Assembly (NCBI GenBank): GCA_963801715.1
Contig: CAWDGB010000022.1
Span: 62,001 to 126,000 of the forward strand
DNA length: 64,000 bases
Reading direction: 5' to 3'
DNA from: CAVVJA01 sp963801715
GTDB taxonomy: Bacteria > Actinomycetota > Actinomycetes > Mycobacteriales > Jatrophihabitantaceae
Shown piece by piece: positions 17,009 to 26,464 of the stretch. Numbering within the stretch: the first letter of the stretch is position 1; each line of letters begins with the position of its first letter. Position numbers and translations under genes: made by a program. The notes beneath the pieces are model-generated. The model was not told the DNA's origin. It saw only the letters and a list, made by a program, of their open reading frames with translations, and made no database searches.

Positions 17009-17630
17009 CCGGACGCGAATTGGCGTCCCAGCCGGTGACGCCGACTCCGGGTTGGTCGGTTGGTTGCGGATGCGCGGCGGATTCCGTCCGACCAAGGTCG
17101 TCCCGCGTGGTAAAGGCGACCAGGAGGCCGTAAACCAGCACGGCAACCGCAGACTCGAGGAACAGCAGGCCCGTCGCTTGCAACGACACCGGCAGCGTGA
17201 TCAGGGCTCCAGCCGTTCCGTCCGACTCTCCGCCGCCGGTCAGATGCCCCACCAGGGCCGTGACCAGGGCACCGGCAACGCCGCCCAACGCCAGCGCGAC
17301 TACTGCCGCCGGTCCCCGCCACGACCTTCTGGTCCACACGAGGAGCGCCGCGATGAGCCCCGCGATCGCAGTGAGCAGCGCGAACCAGCCGTCCGTGCCG
17401 ATGAACGCCTCGGTCTCGTCGGGGAGGATCGCGCCGGCTTGGAGCACCAGTCCGGCGCTACGCGGGCTAACGGCTTGCCAGACAAGCCCGAGTGGAATGC
17501 CGACCAGCGCCAGGGTCGCGACGATCCAGGCACCGACGTACACGTCTCTCCGGACGACCCAGGGTTCCCGCCGTGAGCGCTGCGCCGTCGGCGCCATGTC
17601 CAACTCGACCGGTCCGACCTCCTGGGTCAC
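16989..17630 (-). CDS. Four-helix membrane protein, DUF2567-like
   Basis: The roughly 213-residue protein has four hydrophobic segments: VGAWIVATLALVGIPLGLVW; WFALLTAIAGLIAALLVW; AAVVALALGGVAGALVTALV; and LLFLESAVAVLVYGLLVAF. The N- and C-terminal tails are polar. Position beside the hisD/LON pair and topology suggest the actinobacterial DUF2567 group; the function is unknown. I chose GTG 17630 because GAAGGAG lies 5 bases before it; an in-frame GTG at 17645 would include that site in the coding region. Confidence 0.65.
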   Translation of the reverse strand: MTQEVGPVELDMAPTAQRSRREPWVVRRDVYVGAWIVATLALVGIPLGLVWQAVSPRSAGLVLQAGAILPDETEAFIGTDGWFALLTAIAGLIAALLVWTRRSWRGPAAVVALALGGVAGALVTALVGHLTGGGESDGTAGALITLPVSLQATGLLFLESAVAVLVYGLLVAFTTRDDLGRTESAAHPQPTDQPGVGVTGWDANSRPVSSPPD

Positions 17631-17668
17631 GATCGCTCCTTCCACGGCGACATCCGCACACCAGTGTG

Positions 17669-18883
17669 TCAGTTCACGGTGAGTCGGCCGTCGGCCAGCA
17701 CCGCGACGGGGGATCGCCAGAATCCGGGCTCGGCGACGGGATCTCCCGGAAGAACAACCAGGGCAGCCGGCTCGCCAACTCGCAAGTGCCCGCTGCGCCC
17801 GCGCATGCCCGGGCTCTGGGCAGCCAACTCGGTGGCGGCCCGCAGCGCGCCGAGACGTCCCAATCCAGCATCGGCCAGGCGATCCAGTTCGCGCGGGTCG
17901 ACGCCCATCACGGTGCCGTCGTTGCCAAGATCGGTCCCGTAGCGAAGCACGACACCGGCGCGGTGCAGGGCAGCCGCGTTCGCGGCCGCCGCTCGACCGC
18001 TGCCGGCCGAGAAGAACGTCTGCAGCGTCGAGACGACGGCGACGCGAGCTTCGGCTATCTGCTCGACTAGGTCATCGGGGAGCCGCTCGGTCGGGGTGTG
18101 GGCGAGCTCGTCGACGCCACCGTCGATCGCGCGGCGCACCATGTCGACGCGAAGGGCGTGGGCGACGACCGAAAGGCCAGCGGCGTGCGCGGACTCGACG
18201 ACGGCACGGACGACGGCCGGCCCGGGCACCGGCCAGCCCGCGCCACCCGGCTCGAGTGCGATCTTGACAACATCGGCGCCGTGGGCGACGACCCGATGTA
18301 CGACCTGCTTGGCCTGCGCGGGTGAGTCGACGAAGGTGGCAAACCCGCTACCCCACTGCCCGGTGCGTGACGGGTAACCGCGTGGCGCCGTGAGAACTGG
18401 ACCCGCGACGGCTACGAACGGACGTCCGCGCGGCGGTCGGCGGTGCCCGGTGCGCCAGCTGCGCGCAGATCCAGTCGGTGCGCCAAGGTCACGCACGCCG
18501 ACTAGCCCGCGCCACAGGCAGTCATCGGCCGAGCCGAACGCGAGGTGGACGTGGGCGTCCACCACCCCGGGCCCGATCCAGAAGTCGTCGCCACCGATAA
18601 CCCGCAGGTCCGGGAGAAGGCGACGGGGCACGGCCGGACCGACGTAGTCGATCGTTCCGTGGCCGTCGACGACCAGCGCGCCCGCGAACGGTTCCACGAA
18701 TCCGCCAGGCCAGACGGTGCCGACGAAGACCGCACCTCGGCCCAGTCCGCCCTCTTCGGAGCCGTTCCCGTTACGCCGCGCCCGAAGCGCGTCACCGCTC
18801 GCGAGAACCCGCTCGACCATGCCGCGGCCGACGCCGCGACCTAGCTCGTGGAGCCGGCCCCGGACGGCACGCACGCTGGTCAC
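17669..18883 (-). CDS. Amidohydrolase-family protein
   Basis: The 404-residue protein is a metal-dependent hydrolase of the imidazolonepropionase/prolidase-like type. Metal ligands are visible as GPGVVDAHVHLAFG, the Lys of VVKIALEPGG (possibly carbamylated), LSVVAHALRV, GVDELAHTPTE and the Asp of YGTDLGNDGT. The N-terminal 45 residues are Arg/Gly-rich and atypical. The C-terminal part rebuilds the small beta domain (GEPAALVVLPGDPV). The substrate cannot be told. Nearby genes give no clear pathway. Confidence 0.85.
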   Translation of the reverse strand: MTSVRAVRGRLHELGRGVGRGMVERVLASGDALRARRNGNGSEEGGLGRGAVFVGTVWPGGFVEPFAGALVVDGHGTIDYVGPAVPRRLLPDLRVIGGDDFWIGPGVVDAHVHLAFGSADDCLWRGLVGVRDLGAPTGSARSWRTGHRRPPRGRPFVAVAGPVLTAPRGYPSRTGQWGSGFATFVDSPAQAKQVVHRVVAHGADVVKIALEPGGAGWPVPGPAVVRAVVESAHAAGLSVVAHALRVDMVRRAIDGGVDELAHTPTERLPDDLVEQIAEARVAVVSTLQTFFSAGSGRAAAANAAALHRAGVVLRYGTDLGNDGTVMGVDPRELDRLADAGLGRLGALRAATELAAQSPGMRGRSGHLRVGEPAALVVLPGDPVAEPGFWRSPVAVLADGRLTVN

Positions 18884-18933
18884 GTTGCCATCTTTGTCCT
18901 CTGCGCTCGGTCGTGTCGGCGCAGCGCCGATGT

Positions 18934-19479
18934 CTAACGCTCCGACAGCGCCTGGATGACGAGATGCACGTCATCGACTCGTCCGGGAGGCACGACGCGG
19001 TCGATGTCGAATCCACGCAGCCGAGCGACAACCTCACCGCGGCGACGCCCCAGCAGGCGAGCGGCAAGAAGCGGCATCGTGGCGGTATGGCTCGGCAAGC
19101 CGAGCCGTCGTAGCTCGCGGCGAACGTCACCTCGAGTCTCCGCGACGAGGGAGCGCATCCGATCTTCGTGCGGGCCGAACCGGCCCACCCCGGCGAGGCG
19201 GCGCATCACCGCGGCGACCACGGCCCGCACGAGCAGCAGCCCAAAACCGATCAGGCCGACCAGGACCGAGAGCCAGGTCGGAGCGATGAAGTATGCACCG
19301 ACAGCCAGGGCCAGAAAGGAGAACCCGAGGATCATCAGCCCGGCAGCCGTTTGCTCGCCGATCGCTCGTCCGACGAGGTACCCAGACAAGGCTCGACGGC
19401 TGTCGGCGGTTCCCTGCCGGAACTCACCGACCTCGGGCGCTGGCCGGCCCGGATCGTCCGGCTGGAGCTGCGGGTACAT
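18934..19479 (-). CDS. Conserved-looking hypothetical membrane protein
   Basis: I do not recognise this 181-residue protein. It has an N-terminal polar stretch, then two hydrophobic helices close together (about residues 46-67 and 69-90, GLMILGFSFLALAVGAYFIA and WLSVLVGLIGFGLLLVRAVV). A basic C-terminal half of about 90 residues ends with RVDDVHLVIQALSER. The topology suggests a membrane hairpin with a cytosolic tail. It lies between the amidohydrolase and tetR genes on the same strand, 50 bp and 18 bp away. Confidence 0.6.
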   Translation of the reverse strand: MYPQLQPDDPGRPAPEVGEFRQGTADSRRALSGYLVGRAIGEQTAAGLMILGFSFLALAVGAYFIAPTWLSVLVGLIGFGLLLVRAVVAAVMRRLAGVGRFGPHEDRMRSLVAETRGDVRRELRRLGLPSHTATMPLLAARLLGRRRGEVVARLRGFDIDRVVPPGRVDDVHLVIQALSER

Positions 19480-19497
19480 ACCTCGACCGTACGTGGA

Positions 19498-20163
19498 TTA
19501 GTCGAGAGCTTCCTGAGACCCGGCCCGGCGGTTGCCCGGTCGCGCGCGGAGGCTCTCGTGGTCAGCGTCAGGTTGCAGTGCCGCGGCCAACATCGGGGAC
19601 ATTCTGGTGACCACGTCGTCGGCCGACATGCTCACCAGCGGTCCCAGCCGAAGGACGTAGCGGCCGAAAATTAGTCCGGCGAGCGCGGCCCCAAACGCGG
19701 CCGCCCGCTCCTCGCGATGCGGCCCGCGTAACCGGGCTGCGACCGCGCCGATGATCTCCCGCTCGACAACTTCGCGCACCACGCGGGCGATGGCCGGATT
19801 CTGTCCGACACTGCCGAGCATCGCCCGCAACGGTGCGCCCGTCTCTTCGTCATCCCAGGTACGAAGCAGCGCCCGCAACACTCGCTCGGGTAGGCCGGAA
19901 AGGTCGCCCAGCAACGCGGCCGCGAGTACCTGGGCCGGATTGGCGGTCAGGGCCATTGCCGCACCGAAAACCCCCTGCTTGGAACCGAAGTAGTAGCTCA
20001 CGAGCGCGGTATCCACCTCGGCATCGGCGGCGATCGAGCGCATCGACGTCGCCTGGTAGCCATCGGTGAGAAACCGGTGCCGCGCGGCGGCCAGGATTTG
20101 GTCGCGCGTATTCGGCTGGCCGGGCCGGCGTCCGCGGCCAACCTCCGTCGACGACTTATTCAT
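19498..20163 (-). CDS. TetR-family transcriptional regulator
   Basis: The roughly 221-residue protein has the TetR helix-turn-helix in DQILAAARHRFLTDGYQATS and MRSIAADAEVDTALVSYYFG SKQG. The C-terminal ligand domain contains the PaaR/TetR_C-like RAMLGSVGQNPAIARVVREV. It is divergent from the MFS exporter, so it most likely represses that gene and itself from the shared 78-bp gap. A GTG directly upstream (20166) is an equally possible start. Confidence 0.92.
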   Translation of the reverse strand: MNKSSTEVGRGRRPGQPNTRDQILAAARHRFLTDGYQATSMRSIAADAEVDTALVSYYFGSKQGVFGAAMALTANPAQVLAAALLGDLSGLPERVLRALLRTWDDEETGAPLRAMLGSVGQNPAIARVVREVVEREIIGAVAARLRGPHREERAAAFGAALAGLIFGRYVLRLGPLVSMSADDVVTRMSPMLAAALQPDADHESLRARPGNRRAGSQEALD

Positions 20164-20241
20164 CACTGTTGAAATATACCTCGCCGCGTGTCATCATGTG
20201 AATTCATCAGCAATGAAATACTGCACACCGGAGGTCGGAGA
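20164..20241. promoter_or_regulatory. Divergent tetR/MFS promoter region
   Basis: This AT-rich gap holds both promoters. It contains an 8-bp palindrome TGAATTCA (20199-20206), a short inverted repeat TTCAT-n4-ATGAA (20204-20217) and two TGAAATA copies (20170-20176 and 20214-20220). Any could be part of the TetR operator; none is a convincing full operator by eye. A strong ribosome site GGAGGTCGGAGA lies at 20230-20241. Confidence 0.4.
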
Positions 20242-21862
20242 ATGCCCACGAAGACCGTCCGCACGACCAGCGGGTCCATCGGTAGCACACCGACGTCCAC
20301 TCCGGCGACACGCTGCGGAAAGCCCACGCAGCCACGGCCGCGTTTTGTTGGTCGTCTGCCTGTCCTTGGCGACGGTCGTGTCCGCGGTCGCTTCCTTGAA
20401 CGTGGCGCTGCCGGAGATCGCCCGCGACACCCACGCGACGCAGACCCAGCTGTCGTGGATCGTCGACGGCTACGCCCTCGTCTTCGCGGCGCTGTTGCTG
20501 CCAGCGGGTGCGATCGGCGATCGCTACGGCCGGCGGCGGGCCCTGATCGCCGGCCTCGGCGTATTCGGCGCTGCCTCTCTGGCCGCCATGATGGTCTCGG
20601 ATGCCAATGCGCTCATCGCGCTGCGGGGCCTCCTCGGAGTCGGCGCCGCTTTCGTGATGCCGGCCACGCTGTCCACCATCACTGCGACGTTTCCGCTGGA
20701 GCGCCGGCCCCAGGCGATCAGCGTTTGGGCTGGGGTAGCTGGAGCCAGTGCGATTCTCGGCTTGCTGACGTCAGGCACGTTGCTCGAGTTCTGGTCGTGG
20801 CAGTCGGTGTTCGCGCTCAACGTGGTGCTGGTGGTCGTCGCGCTGATCGGCACCGTGCGCGTGGTCCCGGAGTCCGCCGACAAGAAAGCCGCCCGACTAG
20901 ACGTGGTCGGCGCGATTATCGCCGCAGCTGGGCTCGCCGTCTTGGTCTACGCGTTGATCGAGGCGCCCGAAGCGGGCTGGCTTGCCGCGCGCACCGTCGT
21001 CGGGATCGTCGCCGGACTGCTTATCATTGCCCTATTCGCGGTCTGGGAACTGCGCCGACGCCGGCCGCTGCTCGACCCGCGGCTGTTCCGCAATCGACGA
21101 TTCGCCGCCGGCATGCTGTCTCTCACGTCGCAGTTCTTCGCGTTCTTCGGTTTCATCTTCGTGATCTTGCAGTTCCTGCAGTTAGTGCGCGGCGACAGCT
21201 CGCTCGTCGCAGCGCTCTGCCTGCTCCCGATGGTGGCGTGCATGATTCCTTCGGCGCGGCTAGCCGCGAAGCTCGTCGGCCGGTTCGGGGTAATGCGCGT
21301 CTGCGTCACCGGTCTGGTCATCGCTGCTGCCGGTTTCACGATCCTGGCCCAGCTCGACGCCCATAGCTCGTACTGGTTGATTGCGGCCGGTCTCATCCCG
21401 CTCGGCGCCGGCGCGGGCATGGCCATGACGCCAGCGACGACCTCAATCACGGAGGCACTGCCGGCTTCGGAGCAAGGCGTCGCGTCGGCCATGAACGATC
21501 TGGCCCGGGAACTCGGTGGTGCCATTGGCATCGCGGTGCTCGGCAGCCTGCTCAACGCCACGTATCGCGAGCACCTCGCACCGTACCTGAGCGGCCTTCC
21601 CGCGCCCGTTGCCGACCGAGCCCGGGATTCCCTCGCCCTCGCCGAGCGGATCGGCGGAAGTATCGGTGCCCACGCCCACTCGGCATTCGTCGACGGCATG
21701 CACGTCGCGCTGCTCTGCGGTGCTGCGGTGATCGCCGCGGCGGCGATCGGCGTTGTGCTCCTGCTGCGCCGCGATCGGTCACCCCGTGGCGGTCAACCGG
21801 CCACAGCCGAGGGTCAGCCGGAGCAATCGACCGCGACCGCGACCGCGAAGGCGTTCAGGTGA
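20242..21862 (+). CDS. MFS drug exporter (DHA2/EmrB-QacA type), probable +1 frameshift near its start
   Basis: It is a proton-driven efflux pump of the 14-helix DHA2 family. It shows LNVALPEIARDTHATQTQLS, WIVDGYALVFAALLLPAGA, GDRYGRRRALIAGLGVFGAA (motif A), and MTPATTSITEALPASEQGVA followed by AMNDLARELGGAIGIAVLG. The frame carrying these extends back only to a weak ATG at 20213. The best ribosome site instead precedes ATG 20242 (MPTKTVRTTSG), in another frame. Dropping one base before about 20340 joins the two into a protein of about 539 residues, the normal length. Otherwise translation begins at 20213 without a good ribosome site. Confidence 0.85.
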
Positions 21863-21977
21863 CCGGCGTCGACGGTCGTGCTGAATCGTGTGCTACTCAT
21901 GCCACAAGTAGGCCACTGCCGGCCGCATGGTCAGGTCATGATCACGAAACAACCAGACTCGTTCCCGTAAAGCGACC

Positions 21978-24900
21978 CTAGTGAGTGACGGCGGTCGGGC
22001 CGAGGAGCGCCTTGAGATCGCCCATCAGGGCCAGTGATGGAGTCACCCGATATCCGTCGTCGAGTTTGAGCCGGTGCGACCGAGTGCCATTCAGCAAGAG
22101 GAGATGAACCTCGGTCGTGCCCGGATGGGCCGCCAACACCTCGCGGAGCCGGTCCACCATCGGTGGCGTGCATCGAGCCGGCGCCATCGATACGATAATC
22201 GGCCCGCGTGGAGCTTGCGACAGATCAGGCACGGTGAGATCGCTCGCGATCAATTTCACCGTGTCATCGCGGAGATCTGCTCGACCTTTGACGACCACGA
22301 TCGCGTCTTCGGCGATGTTGATGCCGACCTGGGCGTACGTCGCGGGGAAGAACAGCACCTCGACCGAACCTTCGAGATCCTCCAGGACCGCTTGCGCCCA
22401 CGGAGCACCCGCTTTGGTCACCCGTCGATTCACTCCCGACAGGATGCCTGCGACCGTTACCGGCTGGCCGTCCGCGGCGCCATCGGCATGCAGGCTTGCG
22501 ATCGACGTGTCAGCTGTTGCGACCAGCACGTGCTCAACCCCGAACAGCGGATGGTCGGAGACGTAGAGGCCCAACATCTCCCGTTCGAATCCGAGCAGGA
22601 CCGACTTGTCCCATTCCCCCGGCGGCACGGTGACCGCGAAGATGTCCTCGGCCGGGTCCGCGTCGGCCAGGCCACCGGACCCGAACAGGTCGAACTGGCC
22701 TTCCGCCTCCTTCCGTTTGGTGTCGAGCACCATGTCGACCGCCGGCTCGTACACGTGGATCAACCCTCGGCGGGTGTGCCCGAGGGAATCGAACGCCCCG
22801 GCCTTGATCAGTGCTTCCAGGGTGCGCTTGTTGCACACGACCGCGTCGACCTTGCGGAGGAAGTCGGCGAAGTCCGTGAAGGCGCCCTTGGCGTCACGGG
22901 TCGCCACGATCGAGGCGACGACGTTGTCGCCGACGTTGCGGACGGCCGACAGGCCAAAGCGAATGTCGTTGCCGGTCGGCGTGAAATCGGCGTCCGAGGC
23001 GTTGACGTCCGGGGGCAACACCGTGATGCCCATGTGTCGGCACTCGGCCAGGTATACGGCGGACCGATCCTTGTCGTCCTCGACCGACGTGAGGAGCGCG
23101 GCCATGTACTCCGCGGGATAATTCGCCTTGAGATAGGCAGTCCAGTACGAGACCAGCCCGTAGCCGGCGGTATGCGACTTGTTGAAGGCGTAGTCGCTGA
23201 ACGGCACCAGGATGTCCCACAGCGTCTTGACGGCCTCGGCGGAGTAGCCATTGGCCCGCATCCCCGCTTCGAAGCCCTCGTACTCGGCGTCCAGCACCTC
23301 CCGCTTCTTCTTCCCCATGGCTCGCCGGAGCAGATCAGCTCGCCCGAGGGAGTAGCCCGCGAGTCTCTGCGGGATCTCCATGACCTGCTCCTGGTAGACG
23401 ATCAGCCCGTAGGTCGGCGCCAGGATGTCCTGCAGCGGTGCCTCAAGCTCGGAGTGGATCGGTGTGATCTCCTGCTGGCCGTTCTTGCGCAGCGCGTAGT
23501 TGATGTGCGAGTTCGCACCCATGGGCCCGGGGCGGTAGAGGGCCAGGACGGCGGCGATGTCTTCGAAGCAGTCCGGCCGCATCTGGCGAAGCAGGCTGCG
23601 CATTGGGCCGCCGTCGAGCTGGAACACCCCGAGCGTGTCGCCGCGGGCCAGCAGGTCGTAGGTCTTCGCATCGTCGAGACCGAGATCCTCCAGGACGATC
23701 CGGCCCCCGCGGTTGCGTTGCACGTTGCGCAATGCGTCGTCGAGAACGGTGAGGTTGCGCAGCCCGAGAAAATCCATCTTCAACAGACCGAGCGTCTCGC
23801 AAGCCGAATAGTCGAACTGCGTGATCATGGCCCCGTCCTGCTCCCGTTTCATGATCGGAATCAGGTCCAGTAGCGGCTCGGAGGACATGATCACACCTGC
23901 GGCATGCACTCCCCACTGACGCTTGAGGCCCTCGAGCCCCTTGGCGGTGTCGACGACTCGCTTGACCTCGGCGTCGGACTCGTACAGCGCGCGGAATTCG
24001 CCTGCCTCGCCATACCGCTTGTGCGCGGGATCGAAAATGCCTGCCAGCGGGACGTCCTTGCCCATGACCGGCGGCGGCATCACCTTGGTGATCCGCTCGC
24101 CCATGGCGAACGGGTAGCCGAGGACTCGCGCCGAGTCCTTGACGGCCTGCTTCGCCTTGATCGTTCCGTAGGTGACGATCTGGGCGACCCGGTCGTCGCC
24201 GTACTTCTCGGTCACGTAGCGAATGACCTCGCCGCGCCCGCGCTCGTCGAAGTCGATATCGATGTCAGGCATCGACACCCGTTCAGGGTTGAGGAAACGC
24301 TCGAACAGCAGCCCGTGCTCTAGCGGGTCCAGCTCCGTGATGCCCAATGCGTAGGCCACGATCGCGCCGGTCGCTGAACCGCGCCCGGGCCCGACCCGGA
24401 TTCGGTGGGCTTTCGCCCAGTTGATGAAATCGGCGACGACGAGGAAGTAGCCCGGGAAACCCATCTGCGCGATAACCGAGGTCTCCCGGTCGGCGCGAGC
24501 CCGGGCCTCCGGCGGAATGCCGTCGGGGTAGCGACGACCCAGCCCGGCTTCCACCTCCTTGAGGAACCAGGTCAGCTCCGACTCACCGGCTGGCACCGGA
24601 AAGTGCGGCATGTAGTTGGCGCCTTCGGCAAACGTCACCTCGCACCGCTCGGCCACCCGCAGCGTGTTGTCGCAGGCCTCCCGAAGGTCGTACTTGTCCG
24701 CCCACAACGAACGCATCTCAGCCGGCGACTTCAGGTAGAAGTCTCGTCCGTCGAACTTGAACCGCTTCGGGTCGGCCATGGTCTTGCCGGACTGCACGCA
24801 CAGCAGCACCTCATGCGCGTCGGCGTCCTCGGCGTGCGTGTAATGCAGGTCGTTCGTGGCAAGCAACGGCAGGTCGAGATCGCGGCCCAGCCGCAGCAAG

Positions 24901-25517
24901 TCCTCGATGACCCGCTGCTCGACATCGAGGCCGTGGTCCATCAACTCGAGGTAGAAGTTGCCGGCCCCGAGGATGTCGCGGAACTCAGCCGCACTGCGCC
25001 GCGCGTGCTCGTAGTCGCCGATGCGCAGCCAGGTCTGGATCTCACCGGAGGCGCACCCGGTCGTCCCGAGCAGTCCGTCGGCGTATTCGGCGAGGAGCTC
25101 GCGGTCGGCGCGCGGTTTGTAGAAGAACCCCTCGGTGCTCGCTCGTGACGAGAGCCGGAACAGGTTATGCATGCCGGCGTCATCGCCGGCCAGCAACGTC
25201 ATGTGGGTGAACGCGCCGCCACCGGATACGTCGTCGTCACCGCCGGACGCCCAGCGCACTCGGGTTCGCTCGAACCTGGAGGTGCCGGGTGTGAGGTACG
25301 CCTCCATGCCGATGATCGGTTTGATGCCGGCCGCGCGCGCCCGCGTGTAGAACTCGTAGGCCCCGAACAGGTTGCCGTGATCAGTCATCGCGAGCGCAGG
25401 CATACCCATCCGGGACGCCTCGGCCAGCAGCTCCGGCAGCCGGGCCGCGCCGTCGAGCATGGAGTACTCCGTGTGCACGTGCAGATGCACGAACGAGTCA
25501 GTTTCTCCACGTTCCAC
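21978..25517 (-). CDS. dnaE: DNA polymerase III alpha subunit
   Basis: It is the replicative polymerase catalytic subunit. With GTG 25517 it has 1179 residues, close to mycobacterial DnaE1. The PHP domain starts FVHLHVHTEYSMLDGAARLP and has MTDHGNLFGAYEF, consistent with a proofreading PHP site. The palm has the catalytic PDIDIDFDERGRGEVI and RVGPGRGSATGAIVAYALG. It also has the helix-hairpin-helix region, the OB fold (VTVAGILSGVNRRVTKAGAP) and the C-terminal tail. In-frame ATGs lie at 25586 and 25646; I preferred GTG 25517 because FVHLH normally lies close to the N-terminus. It stands alone on this strand, convergent with the MFS gene. Confidence 0.95.
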   Translation of the reverse strand: MERGETDSFVHLHVHTEYSMLDGAARLPELLAEASRMGMPALAMTDHGNLFGAYEFYTRARAAGIKPIIGMEAYLTPGTSRFERTRVRWASGGDDDVSGGGAFTHMTLLAGDDAGMHNLFRLSSRASTEGFFYKPRADRELLAEYADGLLGTTGCASGEIQTWLRIGDYEHARRSAAEFRDILGAGNFYLELMDHGLDVEQRVIEDLLRLGRDLDLPLLATNDLHYTHAEDADAHEVLLCVQSGKTMADPKRFKFDGRDFYLKSPAEMRSLWADKYDLREACDNTLRVAERCEVTFAEGANYMPHFPVPAGESELTWFLKEVEAGLGRRYPDGIPPEARARADRETSVIAQMGFPGYFLVVADFINWAKAHRIRVGPGRGSATGAIVAYALGITELDPLEHGLLFERFLNPERVSMPDIDIDFDERGRGEVIRYVTEKYGDDRVAQIVTYGTIKAKQAVKDSARVLGYPFAMGERITKVMPPPVMGKDVPLAGIFDPAHKRYGEAGEFRALYESDAEVKRVVDTAKGLEGLKRQWGVHAAGVIMSSEPLLDLIPIMKREQDGAMITQFDYSACETLGLLKMDFLGLRNLTVLDDALRNVQRNRGGRIVLEDLGLDDAKTYDLLARGDTLGVFQLDGGPMRSLLRQMRPDCFEDIAAVLALYRPGPMGANSHINYALRKNGQQEITPIHSELEAPLQDILAPTYGLIVYQEQVMEIPQRLAGYSLGRADLLRRAMGKKKREVLDAEYEGFEAGMRANGYSAEAVKTLWDILVPFSDYAFNKSHTAGYGLVSYWTAYLKANYPAEYMAALLTSVEDDKDRSAVYLAECRHMGITVLPPDVNASDADFTPTGNDIRFGLSAVRNVGDNVVASIVATRDAKGAFTDFADFLRKVDAVVCNKRTLEALIKAGAFDSLGHTRRGLIHVYEPAVDMVLDTKRKEAEGQFDLFGSGGLADADPAEDIFAVTVPPGEWDKSVLLGFEREMLGLYVSDHPLFGVEHVLVATADTSIASLHADGAADGQPVTVAGILSGVNRRVTKAGAPWAQAVLEDLEGSVEVLFFPATYAQVGINIAEDAIVVVKGRADLRDDTVKLIASDLTVPDLSQAPRGPIIVSMAPARCTPPMVDRLREVLAAHPGTTEVHLLLLNGTRSHRLKLDDGYRVTPSLALMGDLKALLGPTAVTH

Positions 25518-25675
25518 GGCGGTTACGGGGTCCTCTCGGCACGGCTGCGGCACTTCTTCGACCTTAGAGCCAGCCGCCGACGACATGCCCGAGCCGCACC
25601 GGACAGAGTTGGATGCATATCGCCAGTCCGGGAACCCGCTACCCACCGATCGCTTCGTGACGGCAGGATCAGGGT

Positions 25676-26464
25676 ATGAGTGGGGACCCGTCGGCCGTGG
25701 CCGCCGAGATCCGAGCCGACGTGGCTCATGCCCTGGTCGCGGTGGACTTCGATGGCACCCTCGCGCCGATCGTGCCCGACCCTGCGGATTCGCGGCTGGC
25801 GCCCGGCGCGTTGGAGGCGCTCCGCGAGCTGGTCGAGCGGGGCGCGGCGGTGGCGATCATCACCGGTCGTAACGCCCGTACGGTAGTAGAACTCGGCGGC
25901 CTGCAAGAGGTGCCTGGGCTGCGAGTGTCCGGGCTCTACGGCGCCGAGGAGTGGCAGGACGGTCACCTGGATGTGCCGGACGAGCCACCGCAGCTGGTGA
26001 AGCTGCGCGCTCGCCTCCCGGGCCTGCTCGGTGAAGCAGGCGCGGACCCTAATGTGTGGATCGAGGACAAGCGGTTGTCGCTCGTTGTCCACGCCCGCAA
26101 GTCCGCTGCCCCGGCTGCCGCCCTGGCGCGGCTGACCGGGCCGGTCACCGCGCTGGCCAGCGAACTCGGGCTGGAGGTTCACCCGGGTCGGGATGTCCTG
26201 GAGGTGCGGCTTCCGGGGTACGACAAGGGCAGCGCCTTACGCCGGCTCATCGCCGAGACGAGCCCGCAGCGGCTTGCGTTCATCGGTGACGATCTCGGCG
26301 ACCTGCCGGCATTCGAGGTGGTGGCGCAGCTGCGCGCGTCCGGCATGCCCGCCTGGAGCATCGCGGTGCGATCCGAGGAGGCGCCGGCTGTCGCGGCCGC
26401 GGCCGACCTGGTGGTGACCGGGCCCGCTCAGGTCGTCGAGCTGCTCGCCGCTATCGCGCGTTGA
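25676..26464 (+). CDS. otsB: Trehalose-6-phosphate phosphatase
   Basis: It removes phosphate from trehalose-6-phosphate. The 262-residue HAD protein has motif I VAVDFDGTLAPI (nucleophile Asp), ITGRNARTVVELGG, the cap motif GLYGAEEWQ with IEDKRLSLVVHAR, GLEVHPGRDVLEVR and motif IV RLAFIGDDLGDLPAF. Its 3' end overlaps the otsA 3' end by 14 bases in convergent orientation (26451-26464), unlike the usual co-directional arrangement. Confidence 0.93.
   Translation: MSGDPSAVAAEIRADVAHALVAVDFDGTLAPIVPDPADSRLAPGALEALRELVERGAAVAIITGRNARTVVELGGLQEVPGLRVSGLYGAEEWQDGHLDVPDEPPQLVKLRARLPGLLGEAGADPNVWIEDKRLSLVVHARKSAAPAAALARLTGPVTALASELGLEVHPGRDVLEVRLPGYDKGSALRRLIAETSPQRLAFIGDDLGDLPAFEVVAQLRASGMPAWSIAVRSEEAPAVAAAADLVVTGPAQVVELLAAIAR

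Noticed and set aside
22074..23873. 599-residue plus-strand open frame inside dnaE
   Set aside because: It is the antisense shadow of dnaE; the product is Arg/Val-rich with no recognisable domain, and dnaE on the other strand is intact with all motifs.
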